From: Ignavibacteriaceae bacterium
Lineage (GTDB): Bacteria > Bacteroidota > Ignavibacteria > Ignavibacteriales > Ignavibacteriaceae
Assembly (NCBI GenBank): GCA_026193755.1
Contig: JAPHUI010000459.1
Coordinates: 1 to 5,126, forward strand
Direction of reading: 5' to 3'
DNA length: 5,126 bases
This document shows, piece after piece, positions 1 through 4,909 of this stretch. The notes under the pieces were generated by a model. It saw only the letters and a list, made by a program, of their open reading frames with translations. It was not told the origin of the DNA and searched no databases. The position numbers were made by a program, and so were the translations under genes. Numbering within the stretch: position 1 is the first letter of the stretch; every line of letters starts with the position of its first letter.

Positions 1-57
1 ATTATTGATATATCCAGGATGGCTAATCTACCGCTTGTGAGAGAAGAAGAAAAATAG
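1..57 (+). CDS. C-terminal end of an upstream protein (partial)
   Basis: The window opens inside a frame that reads 18 codons, ending in a charged tail (LVREEEK) and a TAG stop. A hydrophilic C-terminus followed 17 bases later by a terminator-like hairpin is what the end of a real gene looks like. Too little is present to name a product. A second frame also stays open for about 12 codons (ending YRL), so the frame choice is a preference and not proof. Confidence 0.4.
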   Translation: MIDISRMANLPLVREEEK

Positions 58-74
58 AGATTGGTTATAAAAAC

Positions 75-107
75 AAAATTCCTATCGTATAAGGTCGGGA
101 TTTTTTT
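75..107 (+). terminator. Rho-independent terminator-like hairpin after the upstream gene
   Basis: AAAATTCC (75-82) can pair with GGGATTTT (97-104) over 8 bp with one G-T wobble and a 14-nt loop. The T-run 101-107 gives the U-rich tail. It lies between the end of the partial gene and the start at 193, so it probably separates the upstream transcript from the envelope operon. The stem is AT-rich and therefore weak, so termination efficiency is uncertain. Confidence 0.55.
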
Positions 108-117
108 AGATCTAAAA
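104..117. promoter_or_regulatory. 14-bp perfect palindrome upstream of the envelope gene pair
   Basis: TTTTAGATCTAAAA is a perfect palindrome that overlaps the T-tail of the preceding terminator. It sits about 35-45 bases upstream of the best -10 candidate of the following operon. A dimeric regulator could bind such a site. A second short palindrome, CTTATAAG, lies at 125-132. In AT-rich DNA a 14-bp palindrome can arise by chance, so an operator role is only a suggestion. Confidence 0.3.
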
Positions 118-125
118 CACAAATC

Positions 126-156
126 TTATAAGGCAATTAATATAGTTGAGTATAAT
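126..156 (+). promoter_or_regulatory. Candidate sigma-70-type promoter for the 193/829 gene pair
   Basis: A perfect TATAAT hexamer is at 151-156, 36 bases before the ATG at 193. The best upstream partner is a weak TTATAA at 126-131 with a 19-base spacer. The -10 match is good but the -35 is poor, and AT-rich DNA throws up TATAAT often. I see no Bacteroidota-type TTTG/TAnnTTTG pair here. Confidence 0.35.
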
Positions 157-192
157 ATTTCTACAATCAGAAAATAATAGAAAGGAAATGAT

Positions 193-825
193 ATGAAATA
201 TTTTAGGATTTTCGGATTAATAATTGTGATTACAATTTCATTAACTCAATTAGGATTTGCTGTGCCGGTTGGATCAGCAATTTTTCATGATTTGGTTAAC
301 AAGTCAGATTCCATAAAAATAAAATCTCAGTCTAAAGAATCCATTAATATTCCTGAAGGAACGAGACTGATGGTAAAATTGGACAATCCTATTAATACAG
401 CTAAAGATAAAAAAGGCTCTGTTGTTACCGCTGTTTTGGATATTGATTTAGTGGTTGATGGAAAAGTAATTGCACCTCAGGGATCGAAAGTATATGGAAA
501 AGTTCTTGAATCACGTGGAGGCAAAATATTGGGAGGTCAGAAACTTATTGTTCAGTTCACTGATCTAATGATAAGCAACCAATTAACAACTATACTAACT
601 GATCCTATAGGTGTAGAAACAGGTGCAGGAAATACAGTTAAGAAAATAGGAGCAGGCGCATTAATTGGATCAGCTTTCGGCGGTAGTAAAGGTGCAGGTA
701 AAGGCGCTTTAATTGCCGGAGGCTTATCTATATTGGGTGCTAGAGGAAATCATATTCAAATACCAGCCGGTACTATTGCAGAAATTCCTCTACTGGCACC
801 GGTTACCATTAATAATCCGCAGTAA
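193..825 (+). CDS. Exported protein with TrbI/VirB10-like beta domain and glycine zipper
   Basis: A 210-residue protein. Residues 1-23 look like a Sec signal peptide (MKYFR, then a hydrophobic stretch ending in GFA), so the mature protein should be periplasmic or outer-membrane associated. Residues about 53-140 (IPEGTRLMVKLDNPI ... IAPQGSKVYGKVLES ... LIVQFTDLMI) follow the beta-strand pattern seen in the TrbI/VirB10-like barrel fold and in short conserved hypothetical envelope proteins. The pattern 'iPxGT' returns near the C-terminus (IQIPAGTIAEIPL, 188-200). Residues 153-177 form a Gly/Ala-rich zipper (GxGxLIGxxFGG type), often membrane-inserting or oligomerising. The start is supported by AAAGGAA at 181-187. 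The gene ends 3 bases before the next gene, so the two are probably co-translated. No other type IV secretion genes are present, so a conjugation role is not supported. The fold assignment is by pattern only. Confidence 0.75.
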   Translation: MKYFRIFGLIIVITISLTQLGFAVPVGSAIFHDLVNKSDSIKIKSQSKESINIPEGTRLMVKLDNPINTAKDKKGSVVTAVLDIDLVVDGKVIAPQGSKVYGKVLESRGGKILGGQKLIVQFTDLMISNQLTTILTDPIGVETGAGNTVKKIGAGALIGSAFGGSKGAGKGALIAGGLSILGARGNHIQIPAGTIAEIPLLAPVTINNPQ

Positions 826-828
826 ATT

Positions 829-1959
829 TTGAATAAGAAGATTAAATATTCCTTAGTTCTTTTATTCTTGTTTATTAATATATCAGGCTGCGGTTCTGTA
901 TCCCAGGAATCCATTTTGATGAAGAATATCGAAGATGCTAAAATGAATTCTATGGAATTGAGTATGAGAATGAATGAAGTTGGAAGCAGGTATTCCCTGG
1001 AAATAGAAAATAGTGCAGACAATATTATTGCCGAAACCAAAGATGCAAGAATTAAAAAGAACGCCTTGCTCTGGAAAATGTATGGAATACCAGCATTATT
1101 GAAATGTATTTCAATTCAGGATCCACTTGCATCAGGAGTGGATACTTATGTATTTATTGCTCAAATGCGTCAATTTTTCGAAACCGGAAACGGAAAAAAT
1201 CTTTTTGGTAAACATCAGCAATTAGCTGTAGATGCAGTTAAAAGAATGGAAGAGGAATTTTTTGAAATTGCCTCGGAGTTTAGGGACAGTGCACTAGTTA
1301 CAAAATCCAATGTTGATGAATGGGTTAGAGATCACCCAATTGAAAATATCAGATTTAATAGAATAAGTACTGTTACCATCATTGCAAAAGAACTAAGCAG
1401 AAAAAAATTAGTTTTAACTACATCTATTGGGGATATGGTAACCTCAATTAATAATTTGCAGGATAAATTAACCCTTTACGCAGATTTTATTCCCAAACAG
1501 GCAAGATGGCAAGCGGAATATATGGTATACGAATATTTATCAGATTCATTAAAAGTAGATGTATTTGACAATGTTAATTCATTGACAAGTTCAATTGAAA
1601 GAATAAGCAAATTTATTAAAGATTCTCCAGAACTTATTTCTTCTGTTCAGCTAAAACTTATGCAGGATATTAACACACAAAGAATTGCAACACTTGAATC
1701 ATTAAAAGAAGAAAGAGAAACAATTTTAGAAGCTTTAACTGCTGAAAGAATTAAAACACTCGAAGAAATTAATAGAGAAAGACTGGAAACATTAAACAGC
1801 ATTGATAAGCTGGCTGATAAAAGTATTAATTCTTCCGGTTTAATGCTGGTTGATGTTGCTGATAAAATATTAATAAGACTCATTATACTGTTAGTTATAG
1901 GCTTTGTTCTTGGAATTGTTTATGTGCGGTCTGTTGGAGGCAAAGTAAAACCTGATTAA
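829..1959 (+). CDS. Lipoprotein with hendecad coiled coil and C-terminal membrane helix
   Basis: A 376-residue protein of no named family that I recognise. The TTG start at 829 is chosen because it yields a complete lipoprotein signal: MNKK, a hydrophobic core (residues 8-18), then lipobox I18-S19-G20-C21. The first in-frame ATG (codon 31) would remove it. Residues 22-280 look mostly helical, with a basic/aromatic segment IPKQARWQAEYMVYEYL (221-237). Residues 284-327 contain four consecutive 11-residue repeats (QRIATLESLKE, ERETILEALTA, ERIKTLEEINR, ERLETLNSIDK) with invariant R at position 2 and L at position 6, which is a hendecad coiled coil. A hydrophobic helix (about 347-366) precedes a short basic tail. 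The product may thus be anchored at both ends, by lipid and by helix. No Shine-Dalgarno sequence precedes the TTG. The stop of the 193 gene lies 3 bases upstream in the same frame, so expression probably depends on reinitiation. Function is unknown; a structural or signalling envelope role is inference. Confidence 0.8.
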   Translation: MNKKIKYSLVLLFLFINISGCGSVSQESILMKNIEDAKMNSMELSMRMNEVGSRYSLEIENSADNIIAETKDARIKKNALLWKMYGIPALLKCISIQDPLASGVDTYVFIAQMRQFFETGNGKNLFGKHQQLAVDAVKRMEEEFFEIASEFRDSALVTKSNVDEWVRDHPIENIRFNRISTVTIIAKELSRKKLVLTTSIGDMVTSINNLQDKLTLYADFIPKQARWQAEYMVYEYLSDSLKVDVFDNVNSLTSSIERISKFIKDSPELISSVQLKLMQDINTQRIATLESLKEERETILEALTAERIKTLEEINRERLETLNSIDKLADKSINSSGLMLVDVADKILIRLIILLVIGFVLGIVYVRSVGGKVKPD

Positions 1960-2170
1960 CTATATTTTTTATTCTGCAACCGGATGTGAAAAGTTGAAAC
2001 TTTGAAGCTGAAAAGACAAAAGCTTTTGGGAATGCAGGAATTTCAGTAACTCCCTCGATTGATCAGTACTTACTAGAACTAATTTAATAACCTTAATTTC
2101 AAGTATCTTTCAATACATCTAAAATTTGAAAAATGAATTTTGTGTATTTTTCTTTTGCAAAACTTTAATC
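1960..2170. other. Intergenic gap with short palindromes
   Basis: No gene is supported here. It contains an imperfect 6-bp inverted repeat, AAAGTT-GA-AACTTT (1990-2003), followed closely by a perfect 12-bp palindrome, CAAAAGCTTTTG (2017-2028). There is no convincing T-tailed terminator after the lipoprotein gene. A weak Bacteroidota-like promoter, TTTG (2125-2128) with TATTTTTC (2145-2152), lies about 30 bases before the next start. Its 16-base spacer is short for that class. Confidence 0.4.
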
Positions 2171-2175
2171 AGGAG
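2171..2175 (+). promoter_or_regulatory. Shine-Dalgarno site fixing the start at 2181
   Basis: AGGAG lies 5 bases before the ATG at 2181, a canonical arrangement that settles this start. It indicates that the beta-barrel gene is translated independently of the two upstream envelope genes. Confidence 0.75.
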
Positions 2176-2180
2176 TAAAA

Positions 2181-2906
2181 ATGAGAACAATTTGTATACT
2201 TTTAACATTTATGTTGTTATCGTATAACGTTTTGGCGCAAGGAATTTTAAGCACCGTCGGTGGCAAGCTATATGTTGGAATATCTGCCGGACCTAGTTTC
2301 CCTTTGAGTAGTTATGCAGATGATAATCCGCAGGATGAAAGATCGGGATATGCAAAGACAGGATATATGATAGAATTAAATGGTGGTATAAGATTATTAA
2401 ACTTATTTGAAATATCAGTTACAGGATTCAGGAACTCAAACGGAACAAATCTTGCAAATCTTGTTAACTCAGTTAATGCTTCTTATCCAGGAAATAATTT
2501 TACAGGTGAATCTGGCTCCTGGGAAATTTATGGGATCTTAGGAGGAATTGGAGTTTCTTTCCCGCTACCTCAAAAATTCATAGCCGATATCCGCGTTCTC
2601 GGTGGATACCAAAATTCTTCATCTCCTGAAATTTCTTTGACCAGCAATAATCCAAATACATATTTCAAGATTGAAGGAAAAACAGTATCAAGCCCTGTAT
2701 ATTTCGGTGCTGCATCAATACGCCATCCAGTAGCTAATTCTTTGTATTTAAGTCTTGGTTTCCAGTATATCGGATCTTCTGCTAAATTTGAAAATGTTAG
2801 GACTACAACCAGCACTGATGGAGAAGTTAGTGAATCAACCATTTCATTTGATCGCTCATTGGATGCTTGGGGGCTTAATGTAGGTTTAAAATATTTTATT
2901 CTATAA
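2181..2906 (+). CDS. Outer-membrane beta-barrel protein
   Basis: A 241-residue protein. It starts with a clear signal peptide (MRTICILLTFMLLSYNVLA, cleavage probably after A19 or Q20). The mature part is a run of amphipathic beta strands alternating with polar loops: about 29-38, 61-84, 113-127, 131-145, 171-181, 187-200 and 228-240. Strands are rich in Gly and aromatic residues and loops in Asn/Ser (for example 85-112 and 146-162). The C-terminal strand (GLNVGLKYFIL) has the alternating hydrophobic pattern expected of a BAM-recognised beta-signal. Size and pattern suit a small barrel of about 8 strands, like the OmpA-barrel/OMP_b-brl proteins common in Bacteroidota and Ignavibacteria. No OmpA peptidoglycan-binding domain follows. 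Function within the outer membrane (porin, adhesin or structural) cannot be told from sequence. Confidence 0.8.
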   Translation: MRTICILLTFMLLSYNVLAQGILSTVGGKLYVGISAGPSFPLSSYADDNPQDERSGYAKTGYMIELNGGIRLLNLFEISVTGFRNSNGTNLANLVNSVNASYPGNNFTGESGSWEIYGILGGIGVSFPLPQKFIADIRVLGGYQNSSSPEISLTSNNPNTYFKIEGKTVSSPVYFGAASIRHPVANSLYLSLGFQYIGSSAKFENVRTTTSTDGEVSESTISFDRSLDAWGLNVGLKYFIL

Positions 2907-2931
2907 AAAATATTCTTTTTTAAATTTATCT

Positions 2932-3043
2932 CTATCAATCAAGGGGGAGATCTTTGTTTACACAAAGAAGTTGGTGTTGATGAACTAAGAGAAGAAACCC
3001 CCTTTTTTAATCCCCTATCAATGAAAGTTGGTGGGGGTTTTTT
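2932..3043. repeat. GC-rich inverted/direct repeat block with alternative pairings
   Basis: GGGGG at 2943-2947, CCCCC at 2998-3002 and GGGGG at 3033-3037 create two mutually exclusive stems. AAGGGGG (2941-2947) can pair with CCCCCTT (2998-3004). AAACCCCC (2995-3002) can pair with GGGGGTTT (3033-3040). A local hairpin CTTTGT-TTAC-ACAAAG (2952-2967) lies in the first loop. The block also has direct repeats: CTATCAAT at 2932-2939 and 3015-3022, and AAGTTGGTG at 2968-2976 and 3025-3033. C/G-runs flanking short AT-rich spacers resemble dispersed intergenic palindromes. Only one copy is in view, so whether it is dispersed is unknown. Confidence 0.55.
2992..3043 (+). terminator. Probable terminator downstream of the beta-barrel gene
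   Basis: AAGAAACCCCC (2992-3002) pairs with GGGGGTTTTTT (3033-3043) with one G-T wobble, and the T-run doubles as the U-tail. The loop of 30 nt is long. The alternative stem AAGGGGG/CCCCCTT (2941-2947 with 2998-3004) is followed by TTTT (3005-3008) and could terminate instead. Either would end the transcript of the gene that stops at 2906. Confidence 0.45.
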
Positions 3044-3123
3044 ATGTAGTTTGGTAACATTTACTACGTCAAAAACTACTTCAGTGATTTTTAAGCGCTT
3101 TATAAACAACAACTTACAGAAGT

Positions 3124-3174
3124 GTGAAACTGCCTCTTAATCAGCAGGTCACCTATGGGGAGGCAACTCCCCAT
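3124..3174. other. Two-hairpin module with a tRNA-Lys-like anticodon loop
   Basis: Hairpin A is GTGA-aa-CTGC, a 10-nt loop CTCTTAATCA, then GCAG-g-TCAC (3124-3152). Two bases later, hairpin B is a perfect 8-bp stem ATGGGGAG/CTCCCCAT closed by a GCAA (GNRA) tetraloop (3155-3174). CTCTTAATCAGCAGGTC closely resembles the anticodon loop, its 3' strand and the adjoining bases of bacterial tRNA-Lys(CTT). There is no D-arm, T-loop or acceptor stem, so it is not an intact tRNA. It could be an attachment-site remnant derived from a tRNA, or a small structured RNA. The structures are seen directly; the tRNA similarity is from memory. Confidence 0.45.
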
Positions 3175-3310
3175 TTAATCTTTCAACAACATTCCGCAAG
3201 TCATCACTTCTCAAGTGTGTAGCTTCCTGTTCGGAGTTAATTAAAATTTTATTGTGATTGATTCTATGCTGTTGAATCATTTCAATAGGGACTAAATTAT
3301 TTTAATCATA

Positions 3311-3338
3311 CATTAATTAATGGTACCAAATTGGAACC
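3311..3338. repeat. Adjacent palindromes, possible regulator or recombinase sites
   Basis: CATTAATTAATG (3311-3322) is a perfect 12-bp palindrome. It abuts GGTACCAAATTGGAACC (3322-3338), a near-perfect 17-base palindrome with one symmetric mismatch (A3325/A3335). Back-to-back palindromes upstream of an integrase gene could be binding sites for a regulator or excisionase. This is inferred from position only. Confidence 0.3.
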
Positions 3339-3394
3339 CTCAAGGTAAAATGTTTCGTTTTTTGACTGAAATCAAATATTTTTAGGTGTTTGAA

Positions 3395-3413
3395 AGAGTC
3401 CCTGACTCTCCGC
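3395..3413. other. Hairpin with tRNA-3'-end-like motif, candidate att site
   Basis: AGAGTC-CCT-GACTCT (3395-3409) is a 6-bp hairpin with a 3-nt loop. It runs into CTCCGC, and TCTCCGC (3407-3413) resembles the acceptor 3' end of bacterial tRNA-Ser genes. The site lies about 100 bases upstream of the integrase start, a usual place for an attachment core. The rest of a tRNA is absent and no second copy is visible in the window, so this remains a weak candidate. Confidence 0.3.
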
Positions 3414-3500
3414 AAATTTCTTTTAATTCCTTATGATTCAAAGAGTTAACAAATATGGAAAAACTGATTGTGCCATTTTTTTAACACATATATAGGATTT

Positions 3501-3506
3501 AAGGAA
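3501..3506 (+). promoter_or_regulatory. Shine-Dalgarno site of the integrase remnant
   Basis: AAGGAA lies 5 bases before the ATG at 3512, matching the purine-rich sites of intact genes here. It supports 3512 as the original integrase start. Confidence 0.5.
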
Positions 3507-3511
3507 TTTTT

Positions 3512-3988
3512 ATGGCAACCCCAAAAGTAAATCTCAGGCAAAGAAAAGCTAGAAAAAGATTTTCCTATTTCGTTGATTTTGCAATTGATGGAAAGAGATT
3601 CCGCTTAGTAGCAGTGACGAATAAAAAATTAGCTCAAGAAGTATAATATGAGACTGAGAATAAATTAATACTTGGTCAATATGATTTTTTCACAACCCAA
3701 ACAAAATCCACTTCATTAAAAAATCTATGCAATAATTTTCTATCGTCAGAAAAGAAACCAAATCAGACCCTCATCACTTAAAAGATATAAGAATTATCTT
3801 GATAAGTTTCTTGATTATATGGAGAAATTCTTTCCTGGTCCTTCTCTGAACATTCACTCAATTAAAACAAACTACGTGGAAGAATGTTTTATCTACTTTC
3901 TTGAAACTGAAATAACCAACGGTAAAAAGTGGGACCTAAAATAGTAAATGATTTAAGAACAATACTAATAAAACTATTAGATCTCTAT
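3512..3988 (+). pseudogene. Tyrosine recombinase (phage-type integrase) pseudogene, N-terminal part only
   Basis: From the ATG the frame reads MATPKVNLRQRKARKRF then SYFVDFAIDGKRFRLVAVTN, the style of an integrase arm-binding N-terminus. It hits TAA at 3644-3646 and continues in frame (YETENKLILGQYDFF ... SLKNLCNNFLSSEKK). Near 3764 the reading moves to another frame (SSLKRYKNYLDKFLDYMEKF ... YFLETEITNGKKW), a SAM-like core-binding domain. Near 3935 it returns to the first frame (PKIVNDLRTILIKLLDLY). The damage is one nonsense codon plus two compensating frame changes. The catalytic domain with the R...HxxR...Y residues, normally about 180 further residues, is missing: recognisable similarity ends at about 3988, just before a run of seven G and the 3' end of the convergent PPK2 gene. 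In its last frame it would run to TGA at 4022-4024, inside PPK2. The product must be inactive. The family call is by sequence pattern. Confidence 0.8.
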
Positions 3989-4012
3989 TGGGGGGGCAGG
4001 TCATATATCAAT

Positions 4013-4909
4013 TCACAAAAGTGAGTGCTTTGCTTCGGCTAGCTCTTTCAATTTTTCTTCTCCAACTTTAGGATATTTCAAATCAAGTGAAGCAAGGCTA
4101 TCAATTATTGCAGCAGCAACTACAAGGCGTGTAAACCACTTATTGTCAGCAGGTACCACATACCAGGGGGAATTTTTTGTTGCTGTATTACGAATCATAT
4201 CTTCGTAAGCTTTCATATAATCGTTCCAATAGCCACGCTCATTTATATCGCTTGAGGAAAATTTCCAGTTTTTATCCGGGTTATCAATCCGTTCAAGAAA
4301 TCTTTTTTTCTGTTCATCTTTTGAAACATGGAGGAAAAATTTTCTAAGAATAATTCCATTACGGTTTAAGTATTTCTCAATATTGCGGATATCCTGAAAT
4401 CGTTCATCCCATATGTATTTAGTTACTAACTTTTCAGGCAGTTTTTGTTTGTTTAATATTTCATTGTGTACTCTTACCACTAGTGTTTCTTCATAATAAC
4501 TGCGATTAAAAATTCCAATCCTTCCCCGCTCAGGCAAACGTTTAATACATCTCCACATAAAATCGTGATCAAGTTCCTCATTTGAAGGGGCCTTGAAAGA
4601 AAATACCTGGCAGCCCTGAGGATTTATTCCGGACATAACGTGCTTGATTGCGCTGTCCTTCCCTGCTGCATCCATGGCCTGAAATATCAGTAAAAGCGCA
4701 TAACGATCCTGAGCGTAAAGTTTATCCTGCATTTCTGCAAGAACTTCAATACCCCATTTAAGCGCCTCTTTAGCTTTTGGTTTATCTTCAGATTTAATAC
4801 CAAGAGTATAACCCGGATCAATATGCTTTAAACGGAATTCATTACCATCCGAGATACGAAATGGCCTTGATAGTTTAGCAGCTCTTTTAATTAAATCTTT
4901 TTTCTTCAT
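4013..4909 (-). CDS. ppk2: Polyphosphate kinase 2 family (polyphosphate:nucleotide phosphotransferase)
   Basis: A 298-residue cytoplasmic enzyme of the PPK2 family, which moves phosphate between polyphosphate and AMP, ADP or other nucleotides. The Walker A-like loop is at 78-85 (AMDAAGKD, Lys84). The segment HVMSGINPQGCQVFSF (90-105) and APSNEELDHDFMWR (107-120) are family hallmarks. The Walker B-like motif is RIGIFNRSYYEE (130-141), with Asn135 where class I enzymes have Asp. The lid region (about 200-221) contains KKRFLERIDNPDKNWKFSSSD, and PWYVVPADNKW (248-258) precedes the final helix. Length is normal and the frame is intact. These features match the PPK2-related-1 subgroup (TIGR03709-like, class II/III), whose members phosphorylate AMP and/or ADP; the direction cannot be read from sequence. 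AGAGGAAAG (4914-4922 on the complement) ends 4 bases before the ATG and fixes the start. It converges on the integrase pseudogene and appears to be monocistronic. Confidence 0.95.
   Translation of the reverse strand: MKKKDLIKRAAKLSRPFRISDGNEFRLKHIDPGYTLGIKSEDKPKAKEALKWGIEVLAEMQDKLYAQDRYALLLIFQAMDAAGKDSAIKHVMSGINPQGCQVFSFKAPSNEELDHDFMWRCIKRLPERGRIGIFNRSYYEETLVVRVHNEILNKQKLPEKLVTKYIWDERFQDIRNIEKYLNRNGIILRKFFLHVSKDEQKKRFLERIDNPDKNWKFSSSDINERGYWNDYMKAYEDMIRNTATKNSPWYVVPADNKWFTRLVVAAAIIDSLASLDLKYPKVGEEKLKELAEAKHSLL

Larger units (their letters stand above)
3044..3511. other. Gene-free tract upstream of the integrase remnant
   Basis: No credible coding sequence is seen in this stretch of about 470 bases. 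It is dense in short structures. They are GTAGT/ACTAC (3046-3050 with 3063-3067), the two-hairpin module at 3124-3174, CACTT-CTC-AAGTG (3205-3217), TGATTC/GAATCA (3259-3264 with 3274-3279), the palindrome cluster at 3311-3338, and the hairpin at 3395-3409. I read it as the left flank of a decayed integrative element, where attachment and regulatory sites of the integrase would once have been. Confidence 0.5.

Noticed and set aside
756..1040. 94-codon open frame on the - strand
   Set aside because: It lies antisense to the 193/829 gene junction, both of which have strong signal-peptide evidence. Its translation has no recognisable domain or RBS.
1647..1883. 78-codon open frame on the - strand rich in Leu/Ser
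   Set aside because: It is the antisense shadow of the coiled-coil repeats; the Ser/Leu richness is the complement of Glu/Lys/Leu codons.
2570..2938. 122-codon open frame on the - strand
   Set aside because: It is antisense to the beta-barrel gene, with no RBS and no family pattern.
2941..3043. CRISPR array or riboswitch
   Set aside because: There are no regularly spaced repeats of 20-40 bases with unique spacers. The alternative stems lie after a gene and before no intact ORF, so a metabolite switch is not supported.
2907..3140. Open frame continuing in phase after the beta-barrel stop, with an ATG at 3021 (39 codons)
   Set aside because: It has no RBS, runs through the GC-rich inverted repeats and gives a low-complexity peptide. 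The barrel already ends in a proper beta-signal before the stop.
3124..3180. Intact tRNA-Lys gene
   Set aside because: Only an anticodon-loop-like segment is present. The D-arm, T-loop and acceptor stem cannot be found, and stem positions adjoining the loop mismatch.
3455..3484. Nine-codon leader-peptide-like ORF before the integrase
   Set aside because: It is too short to distinguish from chance, with only a weak purine run upstream and no attenuator structure linked to it.
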